This document shows positions 49,924-59,766 of a stretch of DNA of 64,000 nucleotides, piece after piece. The position numbers were made by a program, and so were the translations under genes. How positions within the stretch are numbered: position 1 is the stretch's first letter; each line of letters starts with the position of its first letter. This DNA is from an uncultured Faecalibacterium sp. Its GTDB lineage: Bacteria > Bacillota > Clostridia > Oscillospirales > Ruminococcaceae. The stretch spans positions 62,001 to 126,000 of the forward strand of contig CALESJ010000053.1 of the NCBI GenBank assembly GCA_937907025.1, read 5' to 3'. The notes beneath the pieces were generated by a model. It made no database searches. It was not told the DNA's origin and saw nothing but the letters and a program-made list of their open reading frames with translations.

Positions 49924-50874
49924 TTACAGGGCCAGGCCGGTGGTTTCGTCCAGGCCCAGCATCAGGTTCATGCACTGCACCGCCGCACCGGAAGACCCCT
50001 TGCCCAGGTTGTCGAAGCGGCTGATCAGCTGGATCTGGCCGCCGTCCGGGGAGGCAGTGACGAAAATTTCCATGCTGTCCTTCCCCGCCAGGGCGTTGGA
50101 GGGCAGGAATCCCGGCATCTTGTCGGGGTCAAACGGGTGTACGGTGATGACCGGGCTGCCCGCGTAATAGTCGGCCAGCACATCGGCCAGGTCCTTGGCG
50201 TCGCCGTTCAGCTGGCTGCGCTGGAGCTGCACCACCGTTTCCATGCCGGCGTAGTAATCGGCCACCACCGGGCAGAAGACCGGGGCGGTGTGCAGGCCGC
50301 AGACGGCCATCATCTCGGGCAGGTGCTTGTGGTGCAGGGTCAGGCCGTAGGGGCGGGGGGCGTACAGCCCTTCGTCGGTGCGGTCGGCCTCATACTGGGC
50401 GATCATGGACTTGCCGCCGCCGGAGTACCCGGTGAGGCTGAAGCAGCACAGGGCGGCATCCGGTGCTAGCAGGCCCCGGCGCACCAGGGGCGCCACCGGC
50501 GCGATGAAGCCGGAGGCATGGCACCCGGGCACCGCCACCCGGGTGGCGGTTTTCAGCGCCTTGCGGGTGTTGTCCAGTTCGGGCATGCCGTACAGCCAGC
50601 CCGGCGCGGTGCGGTGGGCGGTGGAGGTGTCCAGAATGCGGACCTCCTCTTTCACCAGCGGGATAATCTCCTTGGCCGCCGCATCGGGCAGGCAGAGGAA
50701 GGTCAGGTCGCTCTGGTTGATGACCGCGGCCCGGGCATTGGGGTCCTTGCGGTCGGCCTCGGCGATGGTCAGCAGTTCAAATTCCGGGCGGGCGGCCAGG
50801 CGGTCCGCAATGCGCAGGCCGGTGGTGCCGGAGGACCCGTCCACAAAAATACGATACTTTTTCACAGCAAACAC
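49924..50874 (-). CDS. argC: N-acetyl-gamma-glutamyl-phosphate reductase (short type)
   Basis: A 316-residue member of the shorter ArgC class. NADP motif IFVDGSSGTTGLRIADRL near 9-26, LTFLCLPDAAAKEIIP near 73-88, and the catalytic Cys in VPGCHASGFIAPVAP near 132-146. It reduces acetylglutamyl phosphate to the semialdehyde. Between argH and argJ on the same strand. Confidence 0.95.
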   Translation of the reverse strand: MFAVKKYRIFVDGSSGTTGLRIADRLAARPEFELLTIAEADRKDPNARAAVINQSDLTFLCLPDAAAKEIIPLVKEEVRILDTSTAHRTAPGWLYGMPELDNTRKALKTATRVAVPGCHASGFIAPVAPLVRRGLLAPDAALCCFSLTGYSGGGKSMIAQYEADRTDEGLYAPRPYGLTLHHKHLPEMMAVCGLHTAPVFCPVVADYYAGMETVVQLQRSQLNGDAKDLADVLADYYAGSPVITVHPFDPDKMPGFLPSNALAGKDSMEIFVTASPDGGQIQLISRFDNLGKGSSGAAVQCMNLMLGLDETTGLAL

Positions 50875-50886
50875 CCGGTTTCGGTT

Positions 50887-52266
<1,380 letters not shown>

Positions 52267-52315
52267 GGGGATGACCTCTCTTTCCGTAAAATCAGGGTTT
52301 TTAAGGAACGCCAAA

Positions 52316-52347
52316 GCCGCCAAGGAGGGAAAATCCTCCCCGGCGGC
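52316..52347 (-). other. Hairpin in the argG-argH spacer
   Basis: GCCGCC/GGCGGC outer stem (52316-52321 with 52342-52347) plus an inner GGAGG/CCTCC stem. No strong T-run follows on the minus strand, so a processing or weak attenuation site is more likely than full termination. Confidence 0.4.
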
Positions 52348-52377
52348 GGGTTGGCATTACGGGTTTTGATTCAAAAA

Positions 52378-53616
52378 TCAGTCGATGGGCGGCCACTTTT
52401 TGGCCAGCTTGGCGCGCTCGGCGATGGGCAGGCCAAACAGGTTGATGAAGCCGGTGGCGTCGGCCTGGTTGTAGTCGTCATCCTCGCCGAAGGACGCGGT
52501 CTGCTCATCGTACAGGGTGTAGGGGCTGGTGACGCCGGCGTTGATCATGTTGCCCTTGTAGAGCTTGAGGGTCACATCGCCGGTGACGGTCTTTTCCAGC
52601 TGGTCCACAAAGGCGCTGATGGCTTCCCGCAGGGGGGTGAACCACTGGCCGTTGTAGACGAGGTCGGCCATCTTCTGGGCCACGATCTCCTTGAAGTGGG
52701 CGCTTTCCTTGTCCAGGGTGATGGTTTCCAGCACGTTGTGGGCCTTGTACAGGATGGCGCCGCCGGGGGTTTCGTACACGCCGCGGCTCTTCATGCCCAC
52801 CAGCCGGTTTTCCACGATGTCCAGCAGGCCGATGCCGTTTTCGCCGCCCAGCTTGTTCAGGGTTTCCACGATTTCCACGGCGCCCATTTCCTTGCCGTCG
52901 ACGGCGGTGGGCACGCCCTTTTCAAAGTGGATGGTCACATAGGTGGGCTTGTCGGGGGCCTGTTCGGGGCTGACGCCCAGTTCCAGGAAGCCGGGCTTGT
53001 TGTACTGGGGCTCGTTCTTGGGATCTTCCAGGTCCAGGCCCTCATGGCTCAGGTGCCACAGGTTCTTGTCCTTGGAGTAGTTGGTTTCCCGGCTGATCTT
53101 CAGGGGGATGTTGTGGGCTTCGGCGTAGTCGATCTCCTCGTCACGGCTCTTGATGTTCCATTCCCGCCAGGGGGCGATGATGGTCATATCCGGGGCGAAG
53201 GCCTTGAGGGTCAGCTCAAACCGGACCTGGTCGTTGCCCTTGCCGGTGCAGCCGTGGCAGATGGCGTCGGCGCCTTCCTTGATGGCGATGTCGGCCAGGG
53301 CCTTGGCGATGCAGGGACGGGCGTGGGAGGTGCCCAGCAGGTAATCCTCATACTTGGCGCCGGCCTTCAGGCAGGGCCAGATGTAGTTTTCCACGTAGTC
53401 CTTCTTCAGGTCCAGCACATACAGCTTGGAAGCGCCGGTCTTCTTGGCCTTTTCTTCCAGGCCGTCCAGCTCGGTGCCCTGGCCCACGTCGCCGGAAACG
53501 GCGATGACTTCACAGTTGTTGTAGTTCTCCTTCAGCCAGGGGATGATGATGGAAGTATCCAGACCGCCGGAGTAAGCAAGAACGACCTTCTTGATGTCCT
53601 GTTTGTTCTTTTTCAT
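52378..53616 (-). CDS. argG: Argininosuccinate synthase
   Basis: A 412-residue ATP-dependent synthase. P-loop-like VVLAYSGGLDTSIIIPWLKE near 11-30, GCTGKGNDQVRFE near 122-134, and EWNIKSRDEEIDYA near 153-166. It joins citrulline and aspartate. First gene of the arg operon, preceded by a promoter with an ARG box over the start region. argF and the carbamoyl-phosphate synthase genes are not in the window. Confidence 0.97.
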   Translation of the reverse strand: MKKNKQDIKKVVLAYSGGLDTSIIIPWLKENYNNCEVIAVSGDVGQGTELDGLEEKAKKTGASKLYVLDLKKDYVENYIWPCLKAGAKYEDYLLGTSHARPCIAKALADIAIKEGADAICHGCTGKGNDQVRFELTLKAFAPDMTIIAPWREWNIKSRDEEIDYAEAHNIPLKISRETNYSKDKNLWHLSHEGLDLEDPKNEPQYNKPGFLELGVSPEQAPDKPTYVTIHFEKGVPTAVDGKEMGAVEIVETLNKLGGENGIGLLDIVENRLVGMKSRGVYETPGGAILYKAHNVLETITLDKESAHFKEIVAQKMADLVYNGQWFTPLREAISAFVDQLEKTVTGDVTLKLYKGNMINAGVTSPYTLYDEQTASFGEDDDYNQADATGFINLFGLPIAERAKLAKKWPPID

Positions 53617-53652
53617 GGTGGAGCACCCTTTCTCTTGATTCGCATCGTGTGC

Positions 53653-53670
53653 GTTGAATATTTATTCATC
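53653..53670. promoter_or_regulatory. ARG box 1 (ArgR/AhrC operator) over the argG start region
   Basis: GTTGAATATTTATTCATC fits the ARG-box core TGNAT-N4-ATNCA. It lies just downstream of the -10 at 53682-53687, where a bound repressor would block transcription. Confidence 0.8.
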
Positions 53671-53681
53671 TGATGGTTTCT

Positions 53682-53709
53682 ATTATACACGCCATTTTGC
53701 CAAAATCAA
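53682..53709 (-). promoter_or_regulatory. Promoter of the arg operon
   Basis: Minus-strand TTGATT (plus 53704-53709), 16 bases, TATAAT (plus 53682-53687); transcript start near 53675, about 60 bases ahead of the argG ATG. Confidence 0.75.
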
Positions 53710-53802
53710 GGTGGAAATTCCCACAAACAGACCCCACTTGCCATGATTTTTTTGTATAAAATTCCACATATTTGCGGTTTGTTTGCATTTATAGGGATAT
53801 AT

Positions 53803-53820
53803 TCTGTATTTTTATTCAGT
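53803..53820. promoter_or_regulatory. ARG box 2, 150 bp upstream of ARG box 1
   Basis: TCTGTATTTTTATTCAGT fits the same core (TGTAT-TTTT-ATTCA) and lies just past the stop codon of the upstream M32 gene. Centre-to-centre distance to box 1 is 150 bp, compatible with repressor looping. Confidence 0.75.
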
Positions 53821-53829
53821 CAATCCGGT

Positions 53830-55332
53830 TCACAGGGCATACAATTCGGTATATTTGCGGCGCAGATAGTCCGTATAATGTTTCGCGTTGAATTCCCCGC
53901 CGCACAGGCTGCGCACCAGGTCCGCGGGCTCCCGGCTGTTGCCGTACTGCCACAGGCGGGTGCACAGGGCGTCTTTCAGGGGGCTCAGGTCGCCCTTTTC
54001 GATGTGGGCTTCCAGCACGCCGTCCCCCAGCTTGGCGGTGATGTCGTCCCAGGCCTGGGCCGCGTAGGCGCTGCCCAGAGCGTAGCTGGGGAAGTAGCCC
54101 ATGTCGCCCCCGGCCCAGTGGATGTCCTGCAAGACACCGCGGGCGTTGTCCGGGACCTCCACCCCCAGGTATTCCTTATATTTGGCGTTCCAGGCTGCGG
54201 GCAGGTCCCGTACGGCCAGGGTGCCCTGAAGCAGGGCCTTTTCCAGCTCGTACCGCACCATGATGTGCAGCGCGTAGGTCAGCTCGTCGGCCTCGGTGCG
54301 GATGAGGCTGGCCTCGGCCCGGTTGGCGGCGCGGTAGAGTTCTTCCTCGGTGAAGTCGGTGGTCTGGGCGGGGAAAAGTTCCCGCAGCACCGGCCACAGC
54401 CAGTGGATGAACGCCCGGGACCGGCCCACCATGTTCTCGAACAGGCGGCTCTGGCTCTCGTGCAGGCCCATGGTGGCCCCGCCGCCCAGCACGGTGAAAT
54501 CACAGGCCGGGTCCACATGCAGCTCGTACAGGGCGTGGCCGCCCTCGTGGGCCACGCTGTACAGGCTGCTCAGCACATCCCGTTTCATGTAGTGGGTGGT
54601 GATGCGCACATCCCCGTGCCAGAAGCCCTCGGTGAAGGGGTGTTCGCTCTCGGCCAGCACGCAGTGGTCGGGGTCCAGCCCCCACAGGTCCATGACCCGC
54701 CGGGCCAGCTCTTTCTGGCCGTCCAGGGGCCAGTCCCGGTCCAGGAAGTCGGTGCGCACCGGCTTGCCCCGGCTCTGGATCTCTTTCAGCAGGGGCAGGA
54801 TCTCCGCCCGCAGGGCATCAAAGAAGGCGTCGCACTGGGCGATGGTCAGGCCGCGCTCGTACCGGTCCAGCCAGGCTTCGTAGGGGTCCTTGTCCGGGGC
54901 AAAGTACCCGGCCTGCCGGCGGCGGCCCTCCACGACCTTTTCCAGATAGGGGGCAAAGGCAGCAAAGTCGTTGGCGCGCTTGGCCCGGCCCCAGGCGGGC
55001 ACCGCCTGCTGCACCAGCCCGGTGAAGGCGGCGTACTCGTCCGCCGGGATGCGGGCGATCTCCTCGTACCGGCGGCGCAGTTCCCGCACCTCGGCGGCGG
55101 TGAACTCGTCCAGGTCGGCGGCCTCGGCCTCTTTCAGCAGGGCTTCGGTGTCCGGGTTGACCAGGGCGTCAAAGGAAATGCGGCTCAGCACCTCGGCGGC
55201 TTTGGCGCGGCCGTCCTCGCTGCGGGCGGGGGCGGCGGTGGCTTCGTCATAGCCCATCAGGGCCTGGGCATACTGGCAGGCGTAGAGTTTGTCCTCCAGG
55301 GCGCGGAGTTTTTCGGTGAACGATTCGGGCAT
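53830..55332 (-). CDS. Carboxypeptidase Taq family metallopeptidase (M32)
   Basis: A 500-residue M32 carboxypeptidase. The zinc motif HEGGH lies near 260-264 (SVAHEGGHALYELHVDP), with the second-zinc-ligand Glu region in GLHESQSRLFENMVGRS near 291-307, and QPGRS-like family blocks replaced by ALGSAYAAQAW near 425. These soluble enzymes remove C-terminal residues from peptides. The ATG at 55332 follows GGAGGAAAC by 5 bases; the ATG 18 bases upstream overlaps that site and is rejected. Monocistronic; a TATACT -10 is at plus 55365-55370. Confidence 0.93.
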   Translation of the reverse strand: MPESFTEKLRALEDKLYACQYAQALMGYDEATAAPARSEDGRAKAAEVLSRISFDALVNPDTEALLKEAEAADLDEFTAAEVRELRRRYEEIARIPADEYAAFTGLVQQAVPAWGRAKRANDFAAFAPYLEKVVEGRRRQAGYFAPDKDPYEAWLDRYERGLTIAQCDAFFDALRAEILPLLKEIQSRGKPVRTDFLDRDWPLDGQKELARRVMDLWGLDPDHCVLAESEHPFTEGFWHGDVRITTHYMKRDVLSSLYSVAHEGGHALYELHVDPACDFTVLGGGATMGLHESQSRLFENMVGRSRAFIHWLWPVLRELFPAQTTDFTEEELYRAANRAEASLIRTEADELTYALHIMVRYELEKALLQGTLAVRDLPAAWNAKYKEYLGVEVPDNARGVLQDIHWAGGDMGYFPSYALGSAYAAQAWDDITAKLGDGVLEAHIEKGDLSPLKDALCTRLWQYGNSREPADLVRSLCGGEFNAKHYTDYLRRKYTELYAL

Positions 55333-55410
55333 AAGGGTTTCCTCCTGCATAAAATTCTGGTATCAGTATAGCACGGTTTGTTTTTCCATGCCATTGTACA
55401 GACTGTCGTT

Positions 55411-55438
55411 TTGTGGTATGGTAGACGTACTATATATA
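55411..55438 (+). promoter_or_regulatory. Probable promoter of the GT2 gene
   Basis: TTGTGG at 55411-55416, 16 bases, TATATA at 55433-55438, 25 bases ahead of the ATG. Confidence 0.5.
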
Positions 55439-55463
55439 AGATAAGAACAAAGGGGGCCATCCC

Positions 55464-56339
55464 ATGTCGAATACAGACCAGCCGCTGGTCAGCGTCATTG
55501 TCCCGATCTACAACGCCAAAAATCACATTGCCCGCTGTGTGGAGAGCATCCGCCGCCAGACCTACCAGAATCTGGAGATTCTGCTGCTCAACGACGGCAG
55601 CAGCGACGTGAGCGGCCCCATCTGCGCCATGTATGCCAAGGTGGACGACCGCATCACCCTCATTGACAAGGCCAACAGCGGGGTGTCCGCCACCCGGAAT
55701 ATGGGCATGCGGGCAGCCAAGGGCAAATATCTGCAGTTTGTGGACGCCGACGACACGGTGCAGCCCTACGCCACCGAGCTGCTGGTGGCCAAGGCGGAGG
55801 AAAACGCCGCCGATATGGTCATTGCCCACTACAACCGGGTGGAGCCGCCCAAGGAGCGGCGGGCCCAGCGCACCCCGCCCCTGCCGGAGGAGGTGGACCC
55901 GGCCTTTGACCCCTTCACCAAGGTACAGACCTTTGGGTTCCTGATGGAGGGCTACATGAGCAAGGCCCAGTTTGCCTACGGGCTCATGCAGGAGCCGGCC
56001 AGTTTTTACTACGGCGTCATGTGGAACAAGCTCTACCGGGCGGACATCGTGCGGGAGCATGCGGACATTGCCTGCAGCGAGGAACTGGATTACAGCGAGG
56101 ATTTTTACTTCAATCTGAGCTTCATCCGCTACGCCGAGCGGTTCTATGCCCTGTCCACCCCCATCTACAACTATGTGCAGAACCCCGAAAGCCTGGTGCA
56201 CAATCTGAACCCGGTGAAGGTGCTGACCACCCGGTGGGAACTGCTTACCTATTATAAGGACCTGTACCGGGACCTGGGGCTGTATGAGGACAACAAGTAC
56301 CGCCTGAACCGGTATTTCTTCGGCATTGCGGAAAGCTGA
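55464..56339 (+). CDS. Family 2 glycosyltransferase
   Basis: A 291-residue GT-A glycosyltransferase. Nucleotide-binding start VSVIVPIYNAKNHIARCVES (near 9-28), LLLNDGSSD near 40-48, NSGVSATRNMGMRAAKGKY near 73-91, and the metal motif FVDADD near 94-99. No C-terminal membrane helix. Such proteins add sugars during surface polysaccharide or glycolipid synthesis; donor and acceptor are unknown. AAGGGGG precedes the ATG. A promoter candidate is TTGTGG-N16-TATATA at 55411-55438. Transcribed alone, with a terminator 16 bases downstream. Confidence 0.88.
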   Translation: MSNTDQPLVSVIVPIYNAKNHIARCVESIRRQTYQNLEILLLNDGSSDVSGPICAMYAKVDDRITLIDKANSGVSATRNMGMRAAKGKYLQFVDADDTVQPYATELLVAKAEENAADMVIAHYNRVEPPKERRAQRTPPLPEEVDPAFDPFTKVQTFGFLMEGYMSKAQFAYGLMQEPASFYYGVMWNKLYRADIVREHADIACSEELDYSEDFYFNLSFIRYAERFYALSTPIYNYVQNPESLVHNLNPVKVLTTRWELLTYYKDLYRDLGLYEDNKYRLNRYFFGIAES

Positions 56340-56354
56340 AAACCAAACGGGACA

Positions 56355-56386
56355 ACGCCGTCCTCCCTGGGGAGGGCGGCGTTTTG
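56355..56386 (+). terminator. Terminator after the GT2 gene
   Basis: Eleven-base arms (56355-56365 and 56372-56382, one G-U pair) and TTTTG tail. Confidence 0.85.
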
Positions 56387-56443
56387 TCCATATGCTGCCC
56401 GGGTAAAAAAGCGGTAAAATCCCGGCGGGAGCGGGTGGGGCAA

Positions 56444-56472
56444 TTGCGTTTGCATCCGGGATATGCTACAAT
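56444..56472 (+). promoter_or_regulatory. Promoter of the CNNM/CorC-family gene
   Basis: TTGCGT at 56444-56449, 17 bases, TACAAT at 56467-56472. Confidence 0.65.
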
Positions 56473-56554
56473 GATACTTAGTCTGGCGATGTGTACCCGT
56501 GTACCGGCGCCGGCAAAAAATTCAATACAGAAAGTAGAGTTGATCTTTCCCCCC

Positions 56555-57814
56555 ATGGACGAGGACAGTATTATCACCATCATTCTGATCATTGCACTGG
56601 TGGCGATGTCGGCCTTTTTCTCCGCTTCGGAAACCGCCTTTTCTTCCCTGAACCTGATCCGCCTGCGCTCCCGCGCCGAGGCGGGCGACAAGCCCGCCGG
56701 CAAGGCCCTGAACCTGGCGGAGAAGTTCGACCGTCTGCTCAGCACCATCCTCATCGGCAACAACATCGTGAACATTGCAGCGGCTTCGCTGGGCACGGTG
56801 CTGTTCACCAACCTGCTGGGCCCGGTATACGGCCCCACCGCCTCCACGGTCGCCCTGACCGTCATTGTGCTGATCTTTGGTGAGATCACCCCCAAGGGTC
56901 TGGCCAAGGAAATGCCCGAAACCCTTGCCGTTTCCTTTTCCCCGATCCTCAGCGCCCTGACCACCCTGTTCACCCCGCTGAACTTCATCTTCGGCAAGTG
57001 GAAGGATTTTCTGGCCCGCCGGTTCCATTCCGACGAGCACGACACCGTGACCGAAGGCGAGCTGGTCACCATGGTGAGCGAAGCCGAAAAAGACGGCGAG
57101 ATCACCGACCGGGAGAGCGAACTGATCCGCAGCGCCATCAGCTTTGACGACGTGGAAGTGGAGGACGTGCTGATCCCCCGTGTGGACGTAGTGGCCGTGG
57201 CCGATGACGCCGACCTGGAGGAAGTGGCCGAGCAGTTTGCCGAGAGCGGGTATTCCCGCCTGCCGGTGTACCACGAAACCATCGACAACATCATCGGCGT
57301 GGTGCACGAGAAGGATTACTTTGTGGCCACCCGCCGGGGCGATGCCGAGCTGGAAAAGCTCATTGCCCCCGCCCTGTACACCACCTCCGGCAGCCGCATT
57401 TCCGAGCTGATGCGCACCATGCGCGAAAGCAAGCATCACATGGCCATTGTGGTGGATGAGTACGGCGGCACCGCCGGCATCGTCACCCTGGAGGACATTC
57501 TGGAAGAGCTGGTGGGCGAGATCTGGGATGAACACGACGACGTGGTGGAGGAAGTCCGCGCCCAGAGCAACGGCAGCTGGCTGATCTCCGGCGACGCCGG
57601 TGTGGATGATGTGGCCGAGGAGCTGCACATCCGGGACCAGAGCAAGGCCGTGTCCATCAGCGGTCTGGTTCAGGAAAAGCTGGGCGGTCTGCCCAAGGTG
57701 GGCGACCATTTCCGCTGGGGCAAGTACGAGGGCATCGTCACCCGCACCACCCACCGCCGGGTGCAGGAAGTGCGCCTGACCCTGCTGGACCCGGAATCCA
57801 CCTCTCAGGAATGA
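56555..57814 (+). CDS. CNNM/CorC (hemolysin-C-like) membrane protein with CBS pair
   Basis: A 419-residue protein. The N-terminal DUF21/CNNM membrane domain covers 1-~150 (AFFSASETAFSSLNLIRLRS, FGEITPKGLAKEMP). A CBS pair covers ~195-325 (VLIPRVDVVAVADDADLEEV, MAIVVDEYGGTAGIVTLEDI), and the C-terminal CorC/HlyC domain ~335-410 (VDDVAEELHI). Members are linked to Mg2+ or other divalent-cation export. The ATG at 56555 lacks a good ribosome site; a TTG at 56540 in frame is an alternative start. Transcribed alone between a promoter and a terminator. Confidence 0.92.
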   Translation: MDEDSIITIILIIALVAMSAFFSASETAFSSLNLIRLRSRAEAGDKPAGKALNLAEKFDRLLSTILIGNNIVNIAAASLGTVLFTNLLGPVYGPTASTVALTVIVLIFGEITPKGLAKEMPETLAVSFSPILSALTTLFTPLNFIFGKWKDFLARRFHSDEHDTVTEGELVTMVSEAEKDGEITDRESELIRSAISFDDVEVEDVLIPRVDVVAVADDADLEEVAEQFAESGYSRLPVYHETIDNIIGVVHEKDYFVATRRGDAELEKLIAPALYTTSGSRISELMRTMRESKHHMAIVVDEYGGTAGIVTLEDILEELVGEIWDEHDDVVEEVRAQSNGSWLISGDAGVDDVAEELHIRDQSKAVSISGLVQEKLGGLPKVGDHFRWGKYEGIVTRTTHRRVQEVRLTLLDPESTSQE

Positions 57815-57843
57815 CCCCTGTCCCCATTGCATCAACACTGACT

Positions 57844-57878
57844 GCCGGACGGCCCCCGCGGGCCGTCCGGCTTTTGTT
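57844..57878 (+). terminator. Terminator after the CNNM/CorC gene
   Basis: Perfect 11-base arms (57844-57854 and 57861-57871), six-base loop, TTTTGTTTG tail. Confidence 0.9.
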
Positions 57879-57928
57879 TGTGCAGGGCGGGAAATTCGCA
57901 CCCACGCCAAAAAAGCCGGTTCCGCGCC

Positions 57929-57957
57929 TTGCATCCGCCGGGGCGGGTTGCTATAAT
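57929..57957 (+). promoter_or_regulatory. Promoter of the anion permease gene
   Basis: TTGCAT at 57929-57934, exactly 17 bases, TATAAT at 57952-57957. Confidence 0.75.
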
Positions 57958-58018
57958 AAAGAACGCGCGCCGGGGCCTCCCCGGCGTGATTCTGTACGAA
58001 AATGGAGCGGATGTTTTG

Positions 58019-59158
58019 GTGGAATTGACGATATACGGACGCATTCAGCGCTGGCTGCGGCAGGCCGGGCGGTTTCTGAAAGGGGAAGTGGTCCTCACCG
58101 TGGCGGTGGTACTGGCGCTGCTTTCGGCCATTGCGGTGCCGCCGGACGCAGCCTGGGCGGGTTACATCGACTGGGACACCCTGGCGTTGCTGTTCAGCCT
58201 GATGGCCGTGACCAAGGGCCTGCAGCAGCTGGGGCTGTTCGACGCCCTGGGCGCGGCTTTGCTGCGGCGGATGGCCACCACCCGGCAGATGGTGCTGGTG
58301 CTGGTGTTCCTGCCCTTTGTGTTCAGCATGCTCATCACCAATGATGTGTCCCTCATCACCTTTGTGCCCTTTGCCCTGACGGTGCTGCACATGGCCGGGC
58401 AGGACCGTCTGGTCATCCCCACCGTGGTGTTGCAGACGGCGGCGGCCAACCTGGGCAGCATGCTCACCCCCATGGGCAACCCCCAGAACCTGTATCTGTA
58501 CAACTGTTCCGGCATGAGCTTCGGGGCGTTCTGTGCCCTGATGCTGCCCTATGTGGTGCTTTCCGGGGTGTGCATTGCGGTGCTGGGGGCTCTGCCCCGC
58601 AGCGTGCCGGTGCACGCCGACCTGCCCCGCACCGAGCTGGGCGACAAGCGCAAGATGGCCCTGTGCGCCGTGGGGGCGGTGCTCTGCCTGGGGTGCATCG
58701 CCAAGGTGCTGCCGCCCCTGGGCGTGGCGGCGGTCACGGCGGTGGTGCTCATCCTCGGGGACCGGAAGCTGCTGGCCAAAATCGACTATTCCCTGCTGGG
58801 CACCTTCATCGCCTTCTTTATCTTTATCGGCAACATGGGCCGCATCGAGAGCTTCCAGAACTTTTTGTCCGGCATCCTGGCCGGGCACGAGGTGGCGGTG
58901 GCCGTGCTGGCCAGCCAGGTCATCAGCAACGTGCCGGCAGCGCTGCTGCTTTCGGGATACAGCAGTGCCTGGCCCCAGCTCATCGTGGGCTGCAACCTGG
59001 GCGGGCTTGGCACCCTGATTGCCTCCATGGCCAGCCTGATTTCCTACAAGCTGGTGGCCAAACAGTACCCGGAGATGCGCCCGAAGTACTTTGCCTGGTT
59101 CACCATCTGCAATGTGGGCCTGCTGGCGCTGCTGCTGGTGGAAAGCCTGTTTGTGTGA
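58019..59158 (+). CDS. ArsB/NhaD/SLC13-type anion or citrate permease
   Basis: A 379-residue membrane protein with about ten TM helices. Motifs: FSMLITNDVSLITFVPFALT (near 99-118) and NLGSMLTPMGNPQNLYLYN (near 137-155), matching the paired substrate-site loops of the ion-transporter superfamily. The second repeat ends with QVISNVPAALLLSGYSSAWP. The GTG at 58019 is 8 bases after GGAGCGG; the longer frame from 57878 starts before the promoter and is rejected. Substrate (dicarboxylate, sulfate, arsenite) is not determinable. Confidence 0.82.
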   Translation: MELTIYGRIQRWLRQAGRFLKGEVVLTVAVVLALLSAIAVPPDAAWAGYIDWDTLALLFSLMAVTKGLQQLGLFDALGAALLRRMATTRQMVLVLVFLPFVFSMLITNDVSLITFVPFALTVLHMAGQDRLVIPTVVLQTAAANLGSMLTPMGNPQNLYLYNCSGMSFGAFCALMLPYVVLSGVCIAVLGALPRSVPVHADLPRTELGDKRKMALCAVGAVLCLGCIAKVLPPLGVAAVTAVVLILGDRKLLAKIDYSLLGTFIAFFIFIGNMGRIESFQNFLSGILAGHEVAVAVLASQVISNVPAALLLSGYSSAWPQLIVGCNLGGLGTLIASMASLISYKLVAKQYPEMRPKYFAWFTICNVGLLALLLVESLFV

Positions 59159-59161
59159 GCG

Positions 59162-59310
59162 GAGAAAGGCTCCCCTGTGTAAGGGGAGCTGGCGGCCGCA
59201 AGGCCGGCTGAGGGGTTGGTTGCCTTCCGCCACAACCCGGCAACGGGATATAAGGTAAACTCCACAACCCCTCCGCCGCTGCGCGGCACCTCCCCTTACA
59301 CAGGGGAGGC
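59162..59310. repeat. 149-bp palindromic intergenic repeat, copy 1
   Basis: Direct repeat of 59361-59509 with three differences visible. Its two ends are themselves inverted: the left end opens GCTCCCCTGTGTAAGGGGAG, and the complement of the right end opens CCTCCCCTGTGTAAGGGGAG; each arm also folds on itself. A terminator-like start for the upstream permease transcript is possible but there is no T-run. Confidence 0.85.
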
Positions 59311-59360
59311 GCCAGGGGTAGAGTGCGGTTTTCCCTTTGGTTTGGGATGCTCCCAGGGTA

Positions 59361-59509
59361 GAGAAAGGCGCCCCTGTGTAAGGGGAGCTGGCGGCCGCAA
59401 GGCCGACTGAGGGGTTGGTTGCCTTCCGTCACAACCCGGCAACGGGATATAAGGTAAACTCCACAACCCCTCCGCCGCTGCGCGGCACCTCCCCTTACAC
59501 AGGGGAGGC
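59361..59509. repeat. 149-bp palindromic intergenic repeat, copy 2
   Basis: Second copy, offset 199 bp from the first, separated by a 50-bp spacer. Differences from copy 1 are T to G near the left end, G to A in the GGCCGGCTGA block and C to T in CCGCCACAA. From 59510 to 59723 there is no gene; it holds more small hairpins, e.g. CACCGG/CCGGTG near 59545 and CTTCCTTTTG/CAAAAGGAAG near 59650-59675. Confidence 0.85.
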
Positions 59510-59723
59510 TTTCCGGAAGCGGCATTTAAATCCATTCCTTGCTCACCGGCCCCAGCCGGTGAGAAGGCCGTCGTAAGGTGGCCGCATCCCCGGGTCCAGG
59601 GCCGCAGCCCTGGTCGGCGGCCGCCGCATCGAAACGGCGGGACTTTTCGCTTCCTTTTGGTCACAAAAGGAAGGGCTATCTGTCAAACTGTCGTTTGCCA
59701 GCAGGCAAGTAACCATAAAACAC

Positions 59724-59753
59724 AAAAAAGGCTCCCCTTGCCCAAGGGGAGCC
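59724..59753 (-). terminator. Terminator of the nan operon
   Basis: Perfect ten-base arms (59730-59739 and 59744-59753), four-base loop, and minus-strand TTTTTTG tail (plus 59723-59729), 13 bases after the ROK kinase stop. Plus-strand transcripts would see TTTCT, so it may act both ways. Confidence 0.9.
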
Positions 59754-59766
59754 TTTCTGTATGCGT

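Noticed and set aside
59162..59509. CRISPR array
   Set aside because: Only two long (149 bp) palindromic repeats with one 50-bp spacer, no cas genes; the structure is that of an intergenic palindromic element.
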